A DNA stretch of 33,454 bases from Streptomyces mashuensis (GTDB lineage Bacteria; Actinomycetota; Actinomycetes; Streptomycetales; Streptomycetaceae). Location of the stretch: assembly GCF_014654785.1 (NCBI RefSeq), contig NZ_BNBD01000029.1:1-33454 (forward strand), given 5' to 3'. The notes beneath the pieces were generated by a model. That model did not search any database, was not told where the DNA came from, and was given only the letters and a program-made list of their open reading frames with translations. Below are positions 15,477 through 25,216 of the stretch, piece after piece (within the stretch, counting starts at the first letter, position 1; every line of letters begins with the position of its first letter). The position numbers and the translations under genes are program-made.

Positions 15477-15503
15477 CTGGCACTCTCACTCATTGAGTGC
15501 TAA
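15477..15503 (-). promoter_or_regulatory. CIRCE-like HrcA operator before the FmdB gene
   Basis: On the minus strand TTAGCACTC is followed by 9 nt and GAGTGCCAG. The first half is identical to the classical CIRCE half-site, and the second matches 7 of 9 bases of GAGTGCTAA. Spacing is exactly N9. It sits directly before the GGAGGAG ribosome site, as at groE operons. A possible promoter is CTGACA (15537-15532), 16 nt, TATGGA (15515-15510). Confidence 0.8.
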
Positions 15504-15533
15504 CGACGCTCCATAGTGCAGTATTCCGGCCTG

Positions 15534-16817
15534 TCAGTCCACCGCAACCGGCTCACGGTGACCGACCCCACGTGCCGCCACGACGGACGAGGGGGCCGGG
15601 GTCAGCGCGCGGCGCAGCGCCAGCAGCACCAGCAGGGCCGCCGCCGTGCCGCCCAGCGGCACCAGGAAGCCGGCGCTCGCGCCGTGGCCGTCGATGAGCT
15701 GTCCGCCGACCGTGGCGCCGGCCGCCTGGCCCAGGCCGACGGCGCCCGTCAGCCAGGTGAAGGCCTCCGTGCGGGCGCCCGCCGGGACCAGCCGCTCCAC
15801 CAGGGTGTAGCCGGTGATCAGGGACGGGGCGATGCACAGGCCCACGACGAGACCGACGGCGCCCAGCAGCAGCATGGCGTGCGCCGCCCACAGCGGAGTG
15901 GTGGCCAGGACCAGCAGCGGGTAGGCCAGCAGCAGGCGGCGCTGCGGGCTGGACTTCCAGGCGACGACGCCGCAGACAATGCCGGCGATCATGTTCCCGG
16001 CTGCGAACGCGCCGTACATCAGGCCGTTCATGTCGGGCTTGCCCGCGGCCTCGGTGAAGGCGGTCATGGACACCTGCATGCCGCCGAAGACGGTGCCGAT
16101 GCCGAGCATGACGACCGCCAGCACCCGGACGCCCGGCACGGACAGCGCGGAGACGCGCTTGCCGTCGCCGGCCGCGCCGGCCGCCGGCCGGTGCGGCTGG
16201 GGCTGCGTGCCGCGCTGCGAGGCGAACAGCAGGCCGCCGAGCAGGGTGAGGGCGGCCTCGGCGGCCAGGCCGGCCGCGGGGTGGACGTTGGTGCACAGCG
16301 CGGTGGCGAGCACCGGGCCGATCACGAACGTGAACTCGTCGGTGACCGACTCGAAGGCGGCCGCCGTCGCCATCAGCGGCGAGCCCTCCAGCTTGTTCGC
16401 CCACCGGGCCCGCACCATGGGGCCGATCTGCGGCGTCGAGGCACCGGCCGGCACGGCGGCCGCCAGCAGCGCCCACAGGGGGGCGTGCGACAGGGCGAGC
16501 GCCGTCAGCAGCGTGATGGCCGCGGCGTGCACGACGACGCCGGGGATCAGGACGGCGGCCTGCCCGAAGCGGTCGGCGAGCTTGCCGGCCTGCGGCGCGA
16601 ACAGGGCCATGGCGACGCCGGCCGTCGCGGAGACGGTGCCCGCCGTGCCGTAGGAGCCGGTGGTGTCGCTGACCAGCAGCAGGATGCCGATGGTCAGCAT
16701 CGCGAACGGCTGCCGGGCCAGGAAGCCGGGCAGCAGGAACGTCCAGGCGCCGCGCGTGCGCAGCAGCTGTCCGTATCCGGGTCGGGTCCCGGGGGAGTCG
16801 TGGACCGTGGATGCCAC
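15534..16817 (-). CDS. MFS transporter (12 TM, putative efflux)
   Basis: A 427-residue major-facilitator protein of the Streptomyces DHA1-like type. It begins GYGQLLRTRGAWTFLLPGFLARQPFAMLTIGILLLVSDTTGSYGTAG (TM1). Next come the motif-A-like GKLADRFGQAAVLIPG, a TM5-region segment EFTFVIGPVLATAL, and a central cytoplasmic loop with Pro/Gly/Ala. The second half has GGMQVSMTAFTEAAG and LITGYTLVERLVPAGARTEAFTWLTGAVGLGQAAG. GTG 16817 is preferred because GGAAAGG lies 8 nt upstream; the frame extends to GTG 16847. Its 3' end overlaps the putative fmdB promoter on the same strand. The substrate is unknown; sugar or drug efflux is usual for relatives. Confidence 0.88.
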   Translation of the reverse strand: MASTVHDSPGTRPGYGQLLRTRGAWTFLLPGFLARQPFAMLTIGILLLVSDTTGSYGTAGTVSATAGVAMALFAPQAGKLADRFGQAAVLIPGVVVHAAAITLLTALALSHAPLWALLAAAVPAGASTPQIGPMVRARWANKLEGSPLMATAAAFESVTDEFTFVIGPVLATALCTNVHPAAGLAAEAALTLLGGLLFASQRGTQPQPHRPAAGAAGDGKRVSALSVPGVRVLAVVMLGIGTVFGGMQVSMTAFTEAAGKPDMNGLMYGAFAAGNMIAGIVCGVVAWKSSPQRRLLLAYPLLVLATTPLWAAHAMLLLGAVGLVVGLCIAPSLITGYTLVERLVPAGARTEAFTWLTGAVGLGQAAGATVGGQLIDGHGASAGFLVPLGGTAAALLVLLALRRALTPAPSSVVAARGVGHREPVAVD

Positions 16818-17098
16818 GGCCTTGGCCTTTCCACCGCCTGGTAGCACACCCCGACGGGATCACGGAGCGTGCCGAGAGCTGTCCTCTCGCGCAGGACCGT
16901 GGTAGATACCGCTCCGGCCGCCTTGTGCGGCCGCGGCCGCCGTGCGGTCGCGCCAGCTCTGCATCAGGCAGAGTTGGTTCGAGTTGTTCGGTTCGGTTGG
17001 GTCGGTCGGTATCGCGTCGTATCGCCCCGTACCGGTGGAAGCACCGATGTCGATGGAAGCACCGATACCGGCGATACGCACGCGAATGAACGAATAGC
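16818..17098. other. Intergenic region with an 18-bp imperfect repeat
   Basis: This lies between the antiporter 3' end and the MFS start, both on the minus strand, and should contain the MFS promoter. TGGAAGCACCGAT occurs at 17036-17048 and 17054-17066, an 18-bp period. GGTTCGGTTGGGTCGGTCGGT at about 16990 is low-complexity. A weakly protein-like frame of 73 codons (17081-16860, minus) covers the repeat but lacks a ribosome site. No terminator or gene is assigned. Confidence 0.4.
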
Positions 17099-18673
<1,575 letters not shown>

Positions 18674-18999
18674 GGGCCGCTCCCTTCACGAGGTCTTTCA
18701 AGGCACAGTCGTCGGTCGTGAAGCTCCTCACGACGGCATCTCGGGCTGTCCGAAACGTTCCTCCTGTTCTGGCGGCGTCTGTCGGCCTCCGGCTCCGGTC
18801 CCTCTCCATCCACAGGTAAGTTCTTTTGGTCATCTAATATTTTACGGGTTCTTGACGCCCTGACCTGCCGGGACCGCGTCCACCCGCTGCCGGAGCCCGC
18901 GCCGACGGCCTCCACACGGCACCGCGTCCAGGCGCCGCACGCCCTGCGCCTATGGTTGCTTCCAGCACTCCGGACCACCCTGCCCCTCTAAGGACAGCG
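18674..18999. other. Divergent intergenic region, antiporter / acylase
   Basis: This 326-bp region has no supportable gene. On the minus strand TAAAAT (18844-18839) in an AT-rich island could be the -10 box of the antiporter, giving a leader of about 160 nt. That leader contains an inverted repeat GTCGTGA-N6-TCACGAC (18715-18734), which could be an RNA hairpin or an operator. I could not match it to a known riboswitch. The acylase ribosome site AAGGA is at 18990-18994. TTGACG near 18853 has no matching -10 box. Confidence 0.45.
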
Positions 19000-21960
19000 A
19001 TGCCCGCCAACAAAACCGGCCCCGGCAAGAAGAAGAAGGGGCGACGCGCCCGCCTGCTCGTGATCATCACCGTGCTGCTGCTCGTGGCGGGCGTCGCCTT
19101 CGGCGCGTACTGGAGCATCGGCACCGTCCGTGCCTCCTTCCCGGAGACGGACGGCACCCTCCGGCTCAAGGGCCTGTCCGGCGAGGTGAAGGTCGTCCGC
19201 GACGGACACGGCATCCCGCAGGTCTACGCCGACAACGCCGAGGACCTCTTCCGCGCCCAGGGCTTCGTGCACGCCCAGGACCGCTTCTGGGAGATGGACG
19301 TCCGGCGGCACCTGACGGCGGGACGGCTCTCCGAGATGTTCGGCTCCGGACAGGTGGAGACCGACGCGTTCCTGCGCACGATGGGCTGGCGCCGGGTGGC
19401 GCAGCAGGAGTACGACACGAAGCTGTCGCCCGCCACCAAGAAGTACCTCCAGGCGTACTCCGAGGGCGTCAACGCCTATCTGAAGGACCACAAGGGCAAG
19501 TCGCTGTCGGTCGAGTACGCGGCCCTGGAGTTCGAGAACGACTACAAGGTCGAGCCGTGGACGCCGGTCGACTCCGTGGCCTGGCTCAAGGCCATGGCCT
19601 GGGACCTGCGCGGCAACGTCAAGTCCGAGATCGACCGGGCGCTGGCCACCTCCCGCCTGACCCCCCAGCAGATCGACGACCTGTACCCGGCGTACCCGTA
19701 CGACCGGAACAAGCCGATCGTCGAGGGCGGTGCGGTCGACCCGGCCACCAAGCAGTTCGACCCCAAGGGCGGGGAGCGGTCCGGTGCGGGCCAGTCCGGC
19801 GCCCAGGCGGCCACCGGCGGCGCCGGGGCCACGGCCGGGCTGCGCAGCAGCCTCGCCGCCCTGTCGAACAGCCTCGACAAGATCCCGGCGCTGCTCGGGC
19901 CCAACGGCAACGGCATCGGGTCCAACTCGTGGGTGGTCTCCGGCCAGTACACGACGACGGGCAAGCCGCTGCTGGCCAACGACCCGCACCTGGCGCCGCA
20001 GATGCCCTCCCTCTGGTACCAGGTGGGCCTGCACTGCACCAAGAAGAGCGAGCAGTGCCCCTTCGACGTGGCCGGCTACTCGTTCTCCGGCCTGCCGGGC
20101 GTCGTCATCGGCCACAACCAGGACATCGCCTGGGGCATGACGAACCTGGGGGCGGACGTCTCCGACCTCTTCCTGGAGAAGGTCACCGCCGACACCTACC
20201 TCTACGACGGCAAGCAGAAGCCCTTCGTCACCCGCAAGGAGACCATCAAGGTCGCCGGTGAGAAGAGCCGCGAGATCATCGTCCGCGAGACCAACAACGG
20301 CCCGGTCGTCTCGGACCGCAGGGACGAGCTGGTCAAGGTCGGCGAGAAGGCGCCCGTGCAGGACCCGGCGCCGGACCGCGCCGACGGCTATGCGGTCGCC
20401 ATGCGCTGGACGGCGCTGGAGCCGGGGAAGACGATGGACGCGCTGTTCGCGCTGGACCAGGCGAACGACTTCACCTCGTTCCGCAAGGCCGCGGCCGACT
20501 TCGACGTCCCCTCGCAGAACCTGATCTACGCCGACACCAAGGGCAACATCGGCTACCAGGCGCCGGGCCGCATCCCGGTCCGCGGCAAGGCCGAGGGCAA
20601 GGGCGGCGACACCGACGGCCGGACGAACGGCGCCGGCACCACCGGCCCGAACGGCACCACCACGCCGGGCACCGGCCCCAACGGCGCCACCACGCCCGGC
20701 ACCGGCACGGCCGACGCCACCGGCGACGGCAAGGCCGGCGCCAAGGACGACGCGAAGAACGGCGCCAAGGCCGGCGCCGAGACGGCGACGCCCGACGGCC
20801 GCTACCCGGCCCCCGGCTGGGACCCGGCCTACCAGTGGACCGGCTGGATCCCGCAGTCCGCGCTGCCCTGGGACTACAACCCCAAGCGCGGCTACATCGT
20901 CACCGCCAACCAGGCCGTCGCCGACAAGAAGTACCCCTACCTCCTGACGCAGGACTGGGGCTACGGCGCCCGCAGCCAGCGGATCAACGACCTCATCCAG
21001 TCGAAGATCAAGGACGGCGGGAAGATTTCGACGGACGACATGCAGAAGATGCAGATGGACAACAGCAGCGAGATCGCGCGGCTGCTGGTGCCCTACCTGC
21101 TGAAGATCGACCTCAAGGGCGCCAACGAGCGCGAGACCAAGTACGTCCGCGAGGCCCAGAACCTGCTGAAGGACTGGGACTACAAGCAGGACGCGGACTC
21201 CGCCGCCGCCGCGTACTTCAACGCCGTCTGGCGCAACACCCTCAAGCTGGCGTTCGGCAACAAGCTGCCCAAGGAGCTGCGGGTCAAGGACCAGTGCCTG
21301 CGGGTGCGCCCGGCGGGCGGCTCCGGCCCGCAGGACGACCTGGACGGCAGCGCCCGCCTGGTCATGGAGTGCGGCGAGCGCGAGCCCGACGCGGCGCAGC
21401 CCGACGGCGGCGACCGCTGGTTCGAGGTCGTCCGGAACATCCTCGACAAGCCGGACAACGCCTGGTGGAAGACGAGCAGCAGCCGCCTGAACCCGGGCGC
21501 CCACAACCGTGACGAGCTGCTGGCGCAGGCCATGAAGGACGCCCGCTGGGAGCTGACCTCCAAGCTCGGCAAGGACGTCACGCAGTGGAGCTGGGGCCGG
21601 CTGCACCAGCTGACCCTGAAGAACCAGACCCTCGGCAAGGAGGGCCCGGGCATCGTCCGCTGGCTGCTCAACCGCGGCCCCTGGAACCTGGCCGGCGGCG
21701 AGGCCGCCGTCAACGCGGCCGGCTGGAACGCGGCCGGCGGCTACGACGTGGTCTGGGTGCCGTCCATGCGGATGGTGGTCAACCTGGACGACCTCGACAA
21801 GTCCCGGTGGATCAACCTCACCGGTGCCTCGGGCCACGCCTACAACGCCCACTACTACGACCAGACGGACAAGTGGGCCAAGGGCGAGCTGCTGCCGTGG
21901 GCCTTCAGCCCGGACGCCGTGAAGAAGGCGACGGAGGCGACGCTCACGCTGAAGCCGTAG
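19000..21960 (+). CDS. Penicillin acylase-family Ntn hydrolase, membrane-anchored
   Basis: A 986-residue member of peptidase family S45. Such enzymes hydrolyse amide side chains, for example of beta-lactams or acyl-homoserine lactones, after autocatalytic cleavage. A Lys/Arg-rich N terminus (GKKKKGRRAR) precedes one TM segment (LLVIITVLLLVAGVAFGAYWSI), so the enzyme faces outward. The alpha chain has VRDGHGIPQVYADNAEDLFRAQGFVHAQDRFWEMD. A Gly/Ala-rich spacer leads to NGIG-SNSWVV; Ser308 is the predicted nucleophile at the new beta-chain N terminus. LLANDPHLAPQMPSLWYQVGLH and GVVIGHNQDIAWGMTN follow. A disordered insert (about residues 529-600) holds a 10-residue tandem repeat. ATG 19000 has AAGGA 5 nt upstream. 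It ends in a 14-bp hairpin. The natural substrate is unknown. Confidence 0.92.
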   Translation: MPANKTGPGKKKKGRRARLLVIITVLLLVAGVAFGAYWSIGTVRASFPETDGTLRLKGLSGEVKVVRDGHGIPQVYADNAEDLFRAQGFVHAQDRFWEMDVRRHLTAGRLSEMFGSGQVETDAFLRTMGWRRVAQQEYDTKLSPATKKYLQAYSEGVNAYLKDHKGKSLSVEYAALEFENDYKVEPWTPVDSVAWLKAMAWDLRGNVKSEIDRALATSRLTPQQIDDLYPAYPYDRNKPIVEGGAVDPATKQFDPKGGERSGAGQSGAQAATGGAGATAGLRSSLAALSNSLDKIPALLGPNGNGIGSNSWVVSGQYTTTGKPLLANDPHLAPQMPSLWYQVGLHCTKKSEQCPFDVAGYSFSGLPGVVIGHNQDIAWGMTNLGADVSDLFLEKVTADTYLYDGKQKPFVTRKETIKVAGEKSREIIVRETNNGPVVSDRRDELVKVGEKAPVQDPAPDRADGYAVAMRWTALEPGKTMDALFALDQANDFTSFRKAAADFDVPSQNLIYADTKGNIGYQAPGRIPVRGKAEGKGGDTDGRTNGAGTTGPNGTTTPGTGPNGATTPGTGTADATGDGKAGAKDDAKNGAKAGAETATPDGRYPAPGWDPAYQWTGWIPQSALPWDYNPKRGYIVTANQAVADKKYPYLLTQDWGYGARSQRINDLIQSKIKDGGKISTDDMQKMQMDNSSEIARLLVPYLLKIDLKGANERETKYVREAQNLLKDWDYKQDADSAAAAYFNAVWRNTLKLAFGNKLPKELRVKDQCLRVRPAGGSGPQDDLDGSARLVMECGEREPDAAQPDGGDRWFEVVRNILDKPDNAWWKTSSSRLNPGAHNRDELLAQAMKDARWELTSKLGKDVTQWSWGRLHQLTLKNQTLGKEGPGIVRWLLNRGPWNLAGGEAAVNAAGWNAAGGYDVVWVPSMRMVVNLDDLDKSRWINLTGASGHAYNAHYYDQTDKWAKGELLPWAFSPDAVKKATEATLTLKP
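20644..20703 (+). repeat. 30-bp tandem repeat in the acylase gene
   Basis: Two in-frame 30-bp units encode GPNGTTTPGT and GPNGATTPGT. They lie in a longer Gly/Thr/Asp/Lys low-complexity insert at about 20584-20800. The unit differs by a few third-position changes and one Thr/Ala change, so it is an old duplication. Confidence 0.8.
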
Positions 21961-21966
21961 CGGCAG

Positions 21967-21999
21967 GGCCCGGGCCCGGAGCTGATCCGGGCCCGGGCC
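21967..21999. terminator. Perfect 14-bp convergent terminator
   Basis: GGCCCGGGCCCGGA and TCCGGGCCCGGGCC are fully complementary around GCTGA. It begins 7 nt after the acylase stop and ends 11 nt before the end of the convergent cyclo-ligase gene, so it should work in both directions. No T-tract follows. Confidence 0.8.
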
Positions 22000-22010
22000 G
22001 CCGACGCGGC

Positions 22011-22706
22011 TCAGGCGGTCGCGAAGCGGCGCACCCCGCCCGGGGTGACCACCGCGTGCACGGGGTGGTCGTGCGGTTCCTCAGGGACCCGCGCGACCAC
22101 CTCGTCGTCGTAGAGGAGCACCACGCGCGCCGGGTCCGCCCCCGCGTGCTCCAGGCGGGCCAGCACGCGGTCGTACGAGCCGCCGCCGCGCCCCAGGCGC
22201 AGCCCGCGCCCGTCCACCGCCAGCCCCGGCAGCAGGACGGTGTCCGCGCCGGTCACCGCCGCCGGGCCCAGCCGCTCGCCGTCGGGCTCCAGCAGGCCGC
22301 GGCCGGCGCGCAGCAGGTGGTCCGGGCCGCGGTAGAGGGCCCAGTCGAGGTCGTTGTCCGGCAGCAGGACGGGAAGCAGGACGCGTACGCCCCGGGCGCG
22401 CAGCGTCTCCAGCAGCGCGCGGGTGCCGGGCTCGGAGCCCACAGAGACGTACGCGGCCACGGTCCCCGCGTCCGCCAGCTCCGGCAGCTCCAGCGCCCGC
22501 CGGGCGAGCGCCGCCTCCGCCGCCTGCCGCTCCTCCGCCGTCAGCGCGGACCGCGCGGCGAGCAGCGAGCGGCGCAGCCGGGCCTTGTCCGAGGGGTCCG
22601 CATGGGCGGGCCCGGACGTGGGCATGCCATGGTGTTGGTCGCGCGAACCACGCGCGGCGGCGTCGCCGGGAGCATCGGACGGGATCATTGTTCGTACAAA
22701 CTCCAT
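22011..22706 (-). CDS. 5-formyltetrahydrofolate cyclo-ligase
   Basis: A 231-residue enzyme that uses ATP to convert 5-formyl-THF to 5,10-methenyl-THF, keeping the folate pool active. Family features are the helical start DKARLRRSLLAARSALTAEERQAAEAALARRAL, VAAYVSVGSEPGTRALLETLRARGVRVLLPVLL, and the ATP/folate-binding VLLPGLAVDGRGLRLGRGGGSYDRVLA. VVLLYDDEVVARVPEEPHDHPVHAVVTPGGVRRF closes the fold. The first 35 residues are not conserved. ATG 22688 (with GGAG 12 nt upstream) or ATG 22625 are alternatives to ATG 22706. It is divergent from galU with only 63 bp between the starts, a neighbourhood that I recall as conserved in actinobacteria. It is convergent with the acylase. Confidence 0.9.
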   Translation of the reverse strand: MEFVRTMIPSDAPGDAAARGSRDQHHGMPTSGPAHADPSDKARLRRSLLAARSALTAEERQAAEAALARRALELPELADAGTVAAYVSVGSEPGTRALLETLRARGVRVLLPVLLPDNDLDWALYRGPDHLLRAGRGLLEPDGERLGPAAVTGADTVLLPGLAVDGRGLRLGRGGGSYDRVLARLEHAGADPARVVLLYDDEVVARVPEEPHDHPVHAVVTPGGVRRFATA

Positions 22707-22769
22707 GTCTCAGGTCATACTCGGCGGAGTCACATCTTCCGCACAAACGCAACGGATAGTGTTCGGCCC

Positions 22770-23672
22770 ATGACTCAATCGCGCCCCAGGATCAGCAAGG
22801 CTGTCATCCCTGCCGCCGGGCTCGGAACCCGTTTTCTGCCCGCGACCAAGGCCACTCCCAAGGAGATGCTGCCGGTCGTGGACAAGCCGGCCATCCAGTA
22901 CGTGGTGGAAGAGGCGGTGCACGCGGGGCTGTCGGACGTCCTCATGATCACGGGCCGGAACAAGCGTCCGCTGGAGGACCACTTCGACCGCAACTACGAG
23001 CTCGAGGAGGCCCTGCGGCGCAAGGGCGACGGCTCCCGGCTCGCCAAGGTGCAGGAGTCCAGCGACCTGGCCACCATGCACTACGTGCGCCAGGGCGACC
23101 CGCGCGGGCTCGGCCACGCCGTGCTGTGCGCCGCGCCGCACGTGGGCGACGAGCCGTTCGCCGTGCTGCTCGGCGACGACCTCATCGACGAGCGCGACCC
23201 GCTGCTGTCCCACATGGTCGACATCCAGCGCCTCCACGGCGGCAGCGTGATCGCGCTGATGGAGGTCGACCCGGAGCAGATCGGCCTCTACGGCTGCGCC
23301 GCGGTCAAGCCCACCGACGCCGAGGACGTGGTGCAGATCACGGGGCTGGTCGAGAAGCCGGACCCGGCGGAGGCGCCCAGCAACTACGCCGTCATCGGCC
23401 GCTACGTCCTCGACCCCGCCGTCTTCGACGTGCTCCGCGAGACCCCGCCCGGGCGCGGCGGCGAGATCCAGCTCACGGACGCCCTCCAGGCGCTGGCCGC
23501 CGAACCGGGCCTCGGCGGGCCCGTGCACGGCGTCGTCTTCAAGGGACGCCGCTACGACACCGGGGACCGTGGCGACTATCTGCGGGCCATTGTCAGACTG
23601 GCGTGCGAACGTGAGGACCTGGGACCGGACTTCCGCGCCTGGCTGCGCACGTTCGTGACCGAGGAGCTGTAG
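22770..23672 (+). CDS. galU: UTP-glucose-1-phosphate uridylyltransferase GalU
   Basis: A 300-residue nucleotidyltransferase making UDP-glucose for cell-envelope and exopolysaccharide synthesis. The signature is AVIPAAGLGTRFLPATKATPKEMLPVVDKPAIQYVVEEAV (about residues 11-50), which contains the nucleotide-binding GxGTRxLP loop. LITGRNKRPLEDHFD-type, YVRQGDPRGLGHAVLCA, FAVLLGDDLID, LVEKPDPAEAPSNYAVIGRYVL and FKGRRYDTGDRGDYLRAIVRLA match the family. ATG 22770 has no Shine-Dalgarno sequence. TAGTGT lies 7 nt upstream, so the transcript may be leaderless, starting at or next to the ATG. It is followed by glp after 42 bp on the same strand. Confidence 0.95.
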   Translation: MTQSRPRISKAVIPAAGLGTRFLPATKATPKEMLPVVDKPAIQYVVEEAVHAGLSDVLMITGRNKRPLEDHFDRNYELEEALRRKGDGSRLAKVQESSDLATMHYVRQGDPRGLGHAVLCAAPHVGDEPFAVLLGDDLIDERDPLLSHMVDIQRLHGGSVIALMEVDPEQIGLYGCAAVKPTDAEDVVQITGLVEKPDPAEAPSNYAVIGRYVLDPAVFDVLRETPPGRGGEIQLTDALQALAAEPGLGGPVHGVVFKGRRYDTGDRGDYLRAIVRLACEREDLGPDFRAWLRTFVTEEL

Positions 23673-23714
23673 GGCGCCCAGGCGTCCAGGGCGGGCAGAG
23701 GAGTTGCGGAGACC

Positions 23715-25130
23715 TTGAGCGGCGGCGGGGAGCGGACGGCCGGGGAGAAGACGGCCGCGAAGAGTACGACCGGGCAGGAGTCCGGGCAGGAGTCCGGGCC
23801 GGAGGCCGGGTCCGGGCAGCAGGCCGGCGGCGACCGCCTGTGGTCCGTCGACGAGCACCTCGCCGACGTCCTCGCCGCCGTCCGCCCGCTGGCCCCCCTG
23901 GAGCTGCAACTCCTCGACGCCCAGGGCTGCGTCCTCACCGAGGACGTCACCGTCCCCGCCGCCCTGCCGCCCTTCGACAACAGCTCCATGGACGGCTACG
24001 CGGTCCGCGTCGCCGACGTGAAGGGCGCGAGCGAGGAGTTCCCCGCCGTCCTCACCGTCGTCGGCGAGGCCGCCGCCGGCGCCGGCGCGCCGCCCGCCGT
24101 GGGCCCCGGCGAGGCCGTACGCATCATGACGGGCGCCCCGCTGCCGCCCGGCGCCGAGGCCGTCGTCCCCGTCGAGTGGACCGACGGCGGCACGGGCGGC
24201 GGCCCCGCCACCGCCATGACCCCCGCCACGCCCGCCCCCGACGGCGGCTTCGGCGAGGTACGCGTCCACCGCCCCGCGGCCGCCGGCGCCCACGTCCGTA
24301 CCCGCGGCAGCGACGTACGCGCCGGGGAGATCGCCCTGACCGCCGGCACCGTCCTCGGCCCGCCGCAGATCGGCCTGCTCGCCGCCATCGGCCGCGCCAC
24401 CGTCGCCGTCCGCCCGCGCCCCCGCGTGGTCGTGCTCTCCACCGGCAGCGAGCTCGTGCCGCCCGGCGAGACCCTCGCCGACGGGCAGATCCACGACTCC
24501 AACAGCTACGTGCTGGCCGCCTGCGTCCGCGACGCCGGCGCCATCCCCTACCGCGCCGGCGCCGTCGGCGACGACCCGGACGTCCTGCGCGCCGCCCTGG
24601 AGGACCAGCTGGTGCGCGCCGACGCGGTGGTCACCAGCGGCGGCGTGAGCGTCGGCGCGTACGACGTCGTCAAGGAGGCGCTGAGCGGCCTGAGCGGCGA
24701 GGAGGGCAGCGTCGCGTTCCGCAGGCTGGCGATGCAGCCCGGCAAGCCCCAGGGCTTCGGCAAGGTGGGCCCCGACCGTGTGCCCCTCTTCGCCCTGCCG
24801 GGCAACCCGGTCAGCGCGTACGTCTCGTTCGAGCTGTTCGTGCGCCCCGCCCTGCGCGCGCTGATGGGGCTGCGCCCCTCCTCCGACCGCGCGACCGTAC
24901 GTGCCGTCTTGGAGCGGGACATCGCCTCCTCGCCCCGCGGCAGGCGCCAGTACCTCCGCGGGCGCTACGCGGACGGCCGGGTCACGCCCACCGGCGGCGC
25001 CGGATCGCACCTGGTCAAGGCGCTGGCCGACGCCGACGCCCTGATCGTCCTGCCGGAGGACACGACCTCGGTGGCGGCCGGCACCGAGGTCGACGTGGTG
25101 CTGCTCGACGGGCGCGCGCCCCTGGACTGA
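23715..25130 (+). CDS. glp: Gephyrin-like molybdotransferase Glp (MoeA family)
   Basis: A 471-residue MoeA/gephyrin-E-fold protein. MoeA inserts molybdate into molybdopterin-AMP; the actinobacterial paralogue Glp is instead linked to cell division through FtsZ and the receptor GlpR. Features are ALPPFDNSSMDGYAVR (about residues 80-97), IMTGAPLPPGAEAVVPVEW, VLSTGSELVPPGE, the molybdopterin-binding VVTSGGVSVGAYDVV (SGGxSxGxxD with Asp kept), MQPGKPQGFG and FALPGNPVSAYVSFELFV. The N terminus has a roughly 40-residue disordered extension (SGQESGQESGPEAGSGQQ), and domain 2 has a Gly/Thr/Ala insert. The start is TTG 23715 with GCGGAG upstream. Assignment as Glp and not MoeA rests mainly on the linked galU and glpR genes; the catalytic motifs would allow molybdotransferase activity too. 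Confidence 0.85.
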   Translation: MSGGGERTAGEKTAAKSTTGQESGQESGPEAGSGQQAGGDRLWSVDEHLADVLAAVRPLAPLELQLLDAQGCVLTEDVTVPAALPPFDNSSMDGYAVRVADVKGASEEFPAVLTVVGEAAAGAGAPPAVGPGEAVRIMTGAPLPPGAEAVVPVEWTDGGTGGGPATAMTPATPAPDGGFGEVRVHRPAAAGAHVRTRGSDVRAGEIALTAGTVLGPPQIGLLAAIGRATVAVRPRPRVVVLSTGSELVPPGETLADGQIHDSNSYVLAACVRDAGAIPYRAGAVGDDPDVLRAALEDQLVRADAVVTSGGVSVGAYDVVKEALSGLSGEEGSVAFRRLAMQPGKPQGFGKVGPDRVPLFALPGNPVSAYVSFELFVRPALRALMGLRPSSDRATVRAVLERDIASSPRGRRQYLRGRYADGRVTPTGGAGSHLVKALADADALIVLPEDTTSVAAGTEVDVVLLDGRAPLD

Positions 25131-25216
25131 CCGCGGAACGACCGTGCCCCTGGAACGACCCCGCGACCGCCCCGGCGGGTACGGTGTCTGCCCACACGGA
25201 CCGGACCTGGAGAACG

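Noticed and set aside
16860..17081. A 73-codon minus-strand frame in the antiporter-MFS gap
   Set aside because: The start has no ribosome site, and the encoded IGAS repeat is only the 18-bp DNA repeat. It occupies the probable MFS promoter region.
18988..21852. A 954-codon open frame antisense to the acylase
   Set aside because: The length is due only to the lack of stops in high-GC antisense sequence. The translation is low-complexity Val/Arg/Gly with no motif or start signal, while the plus strand encodes a complete S45 hydrolase.
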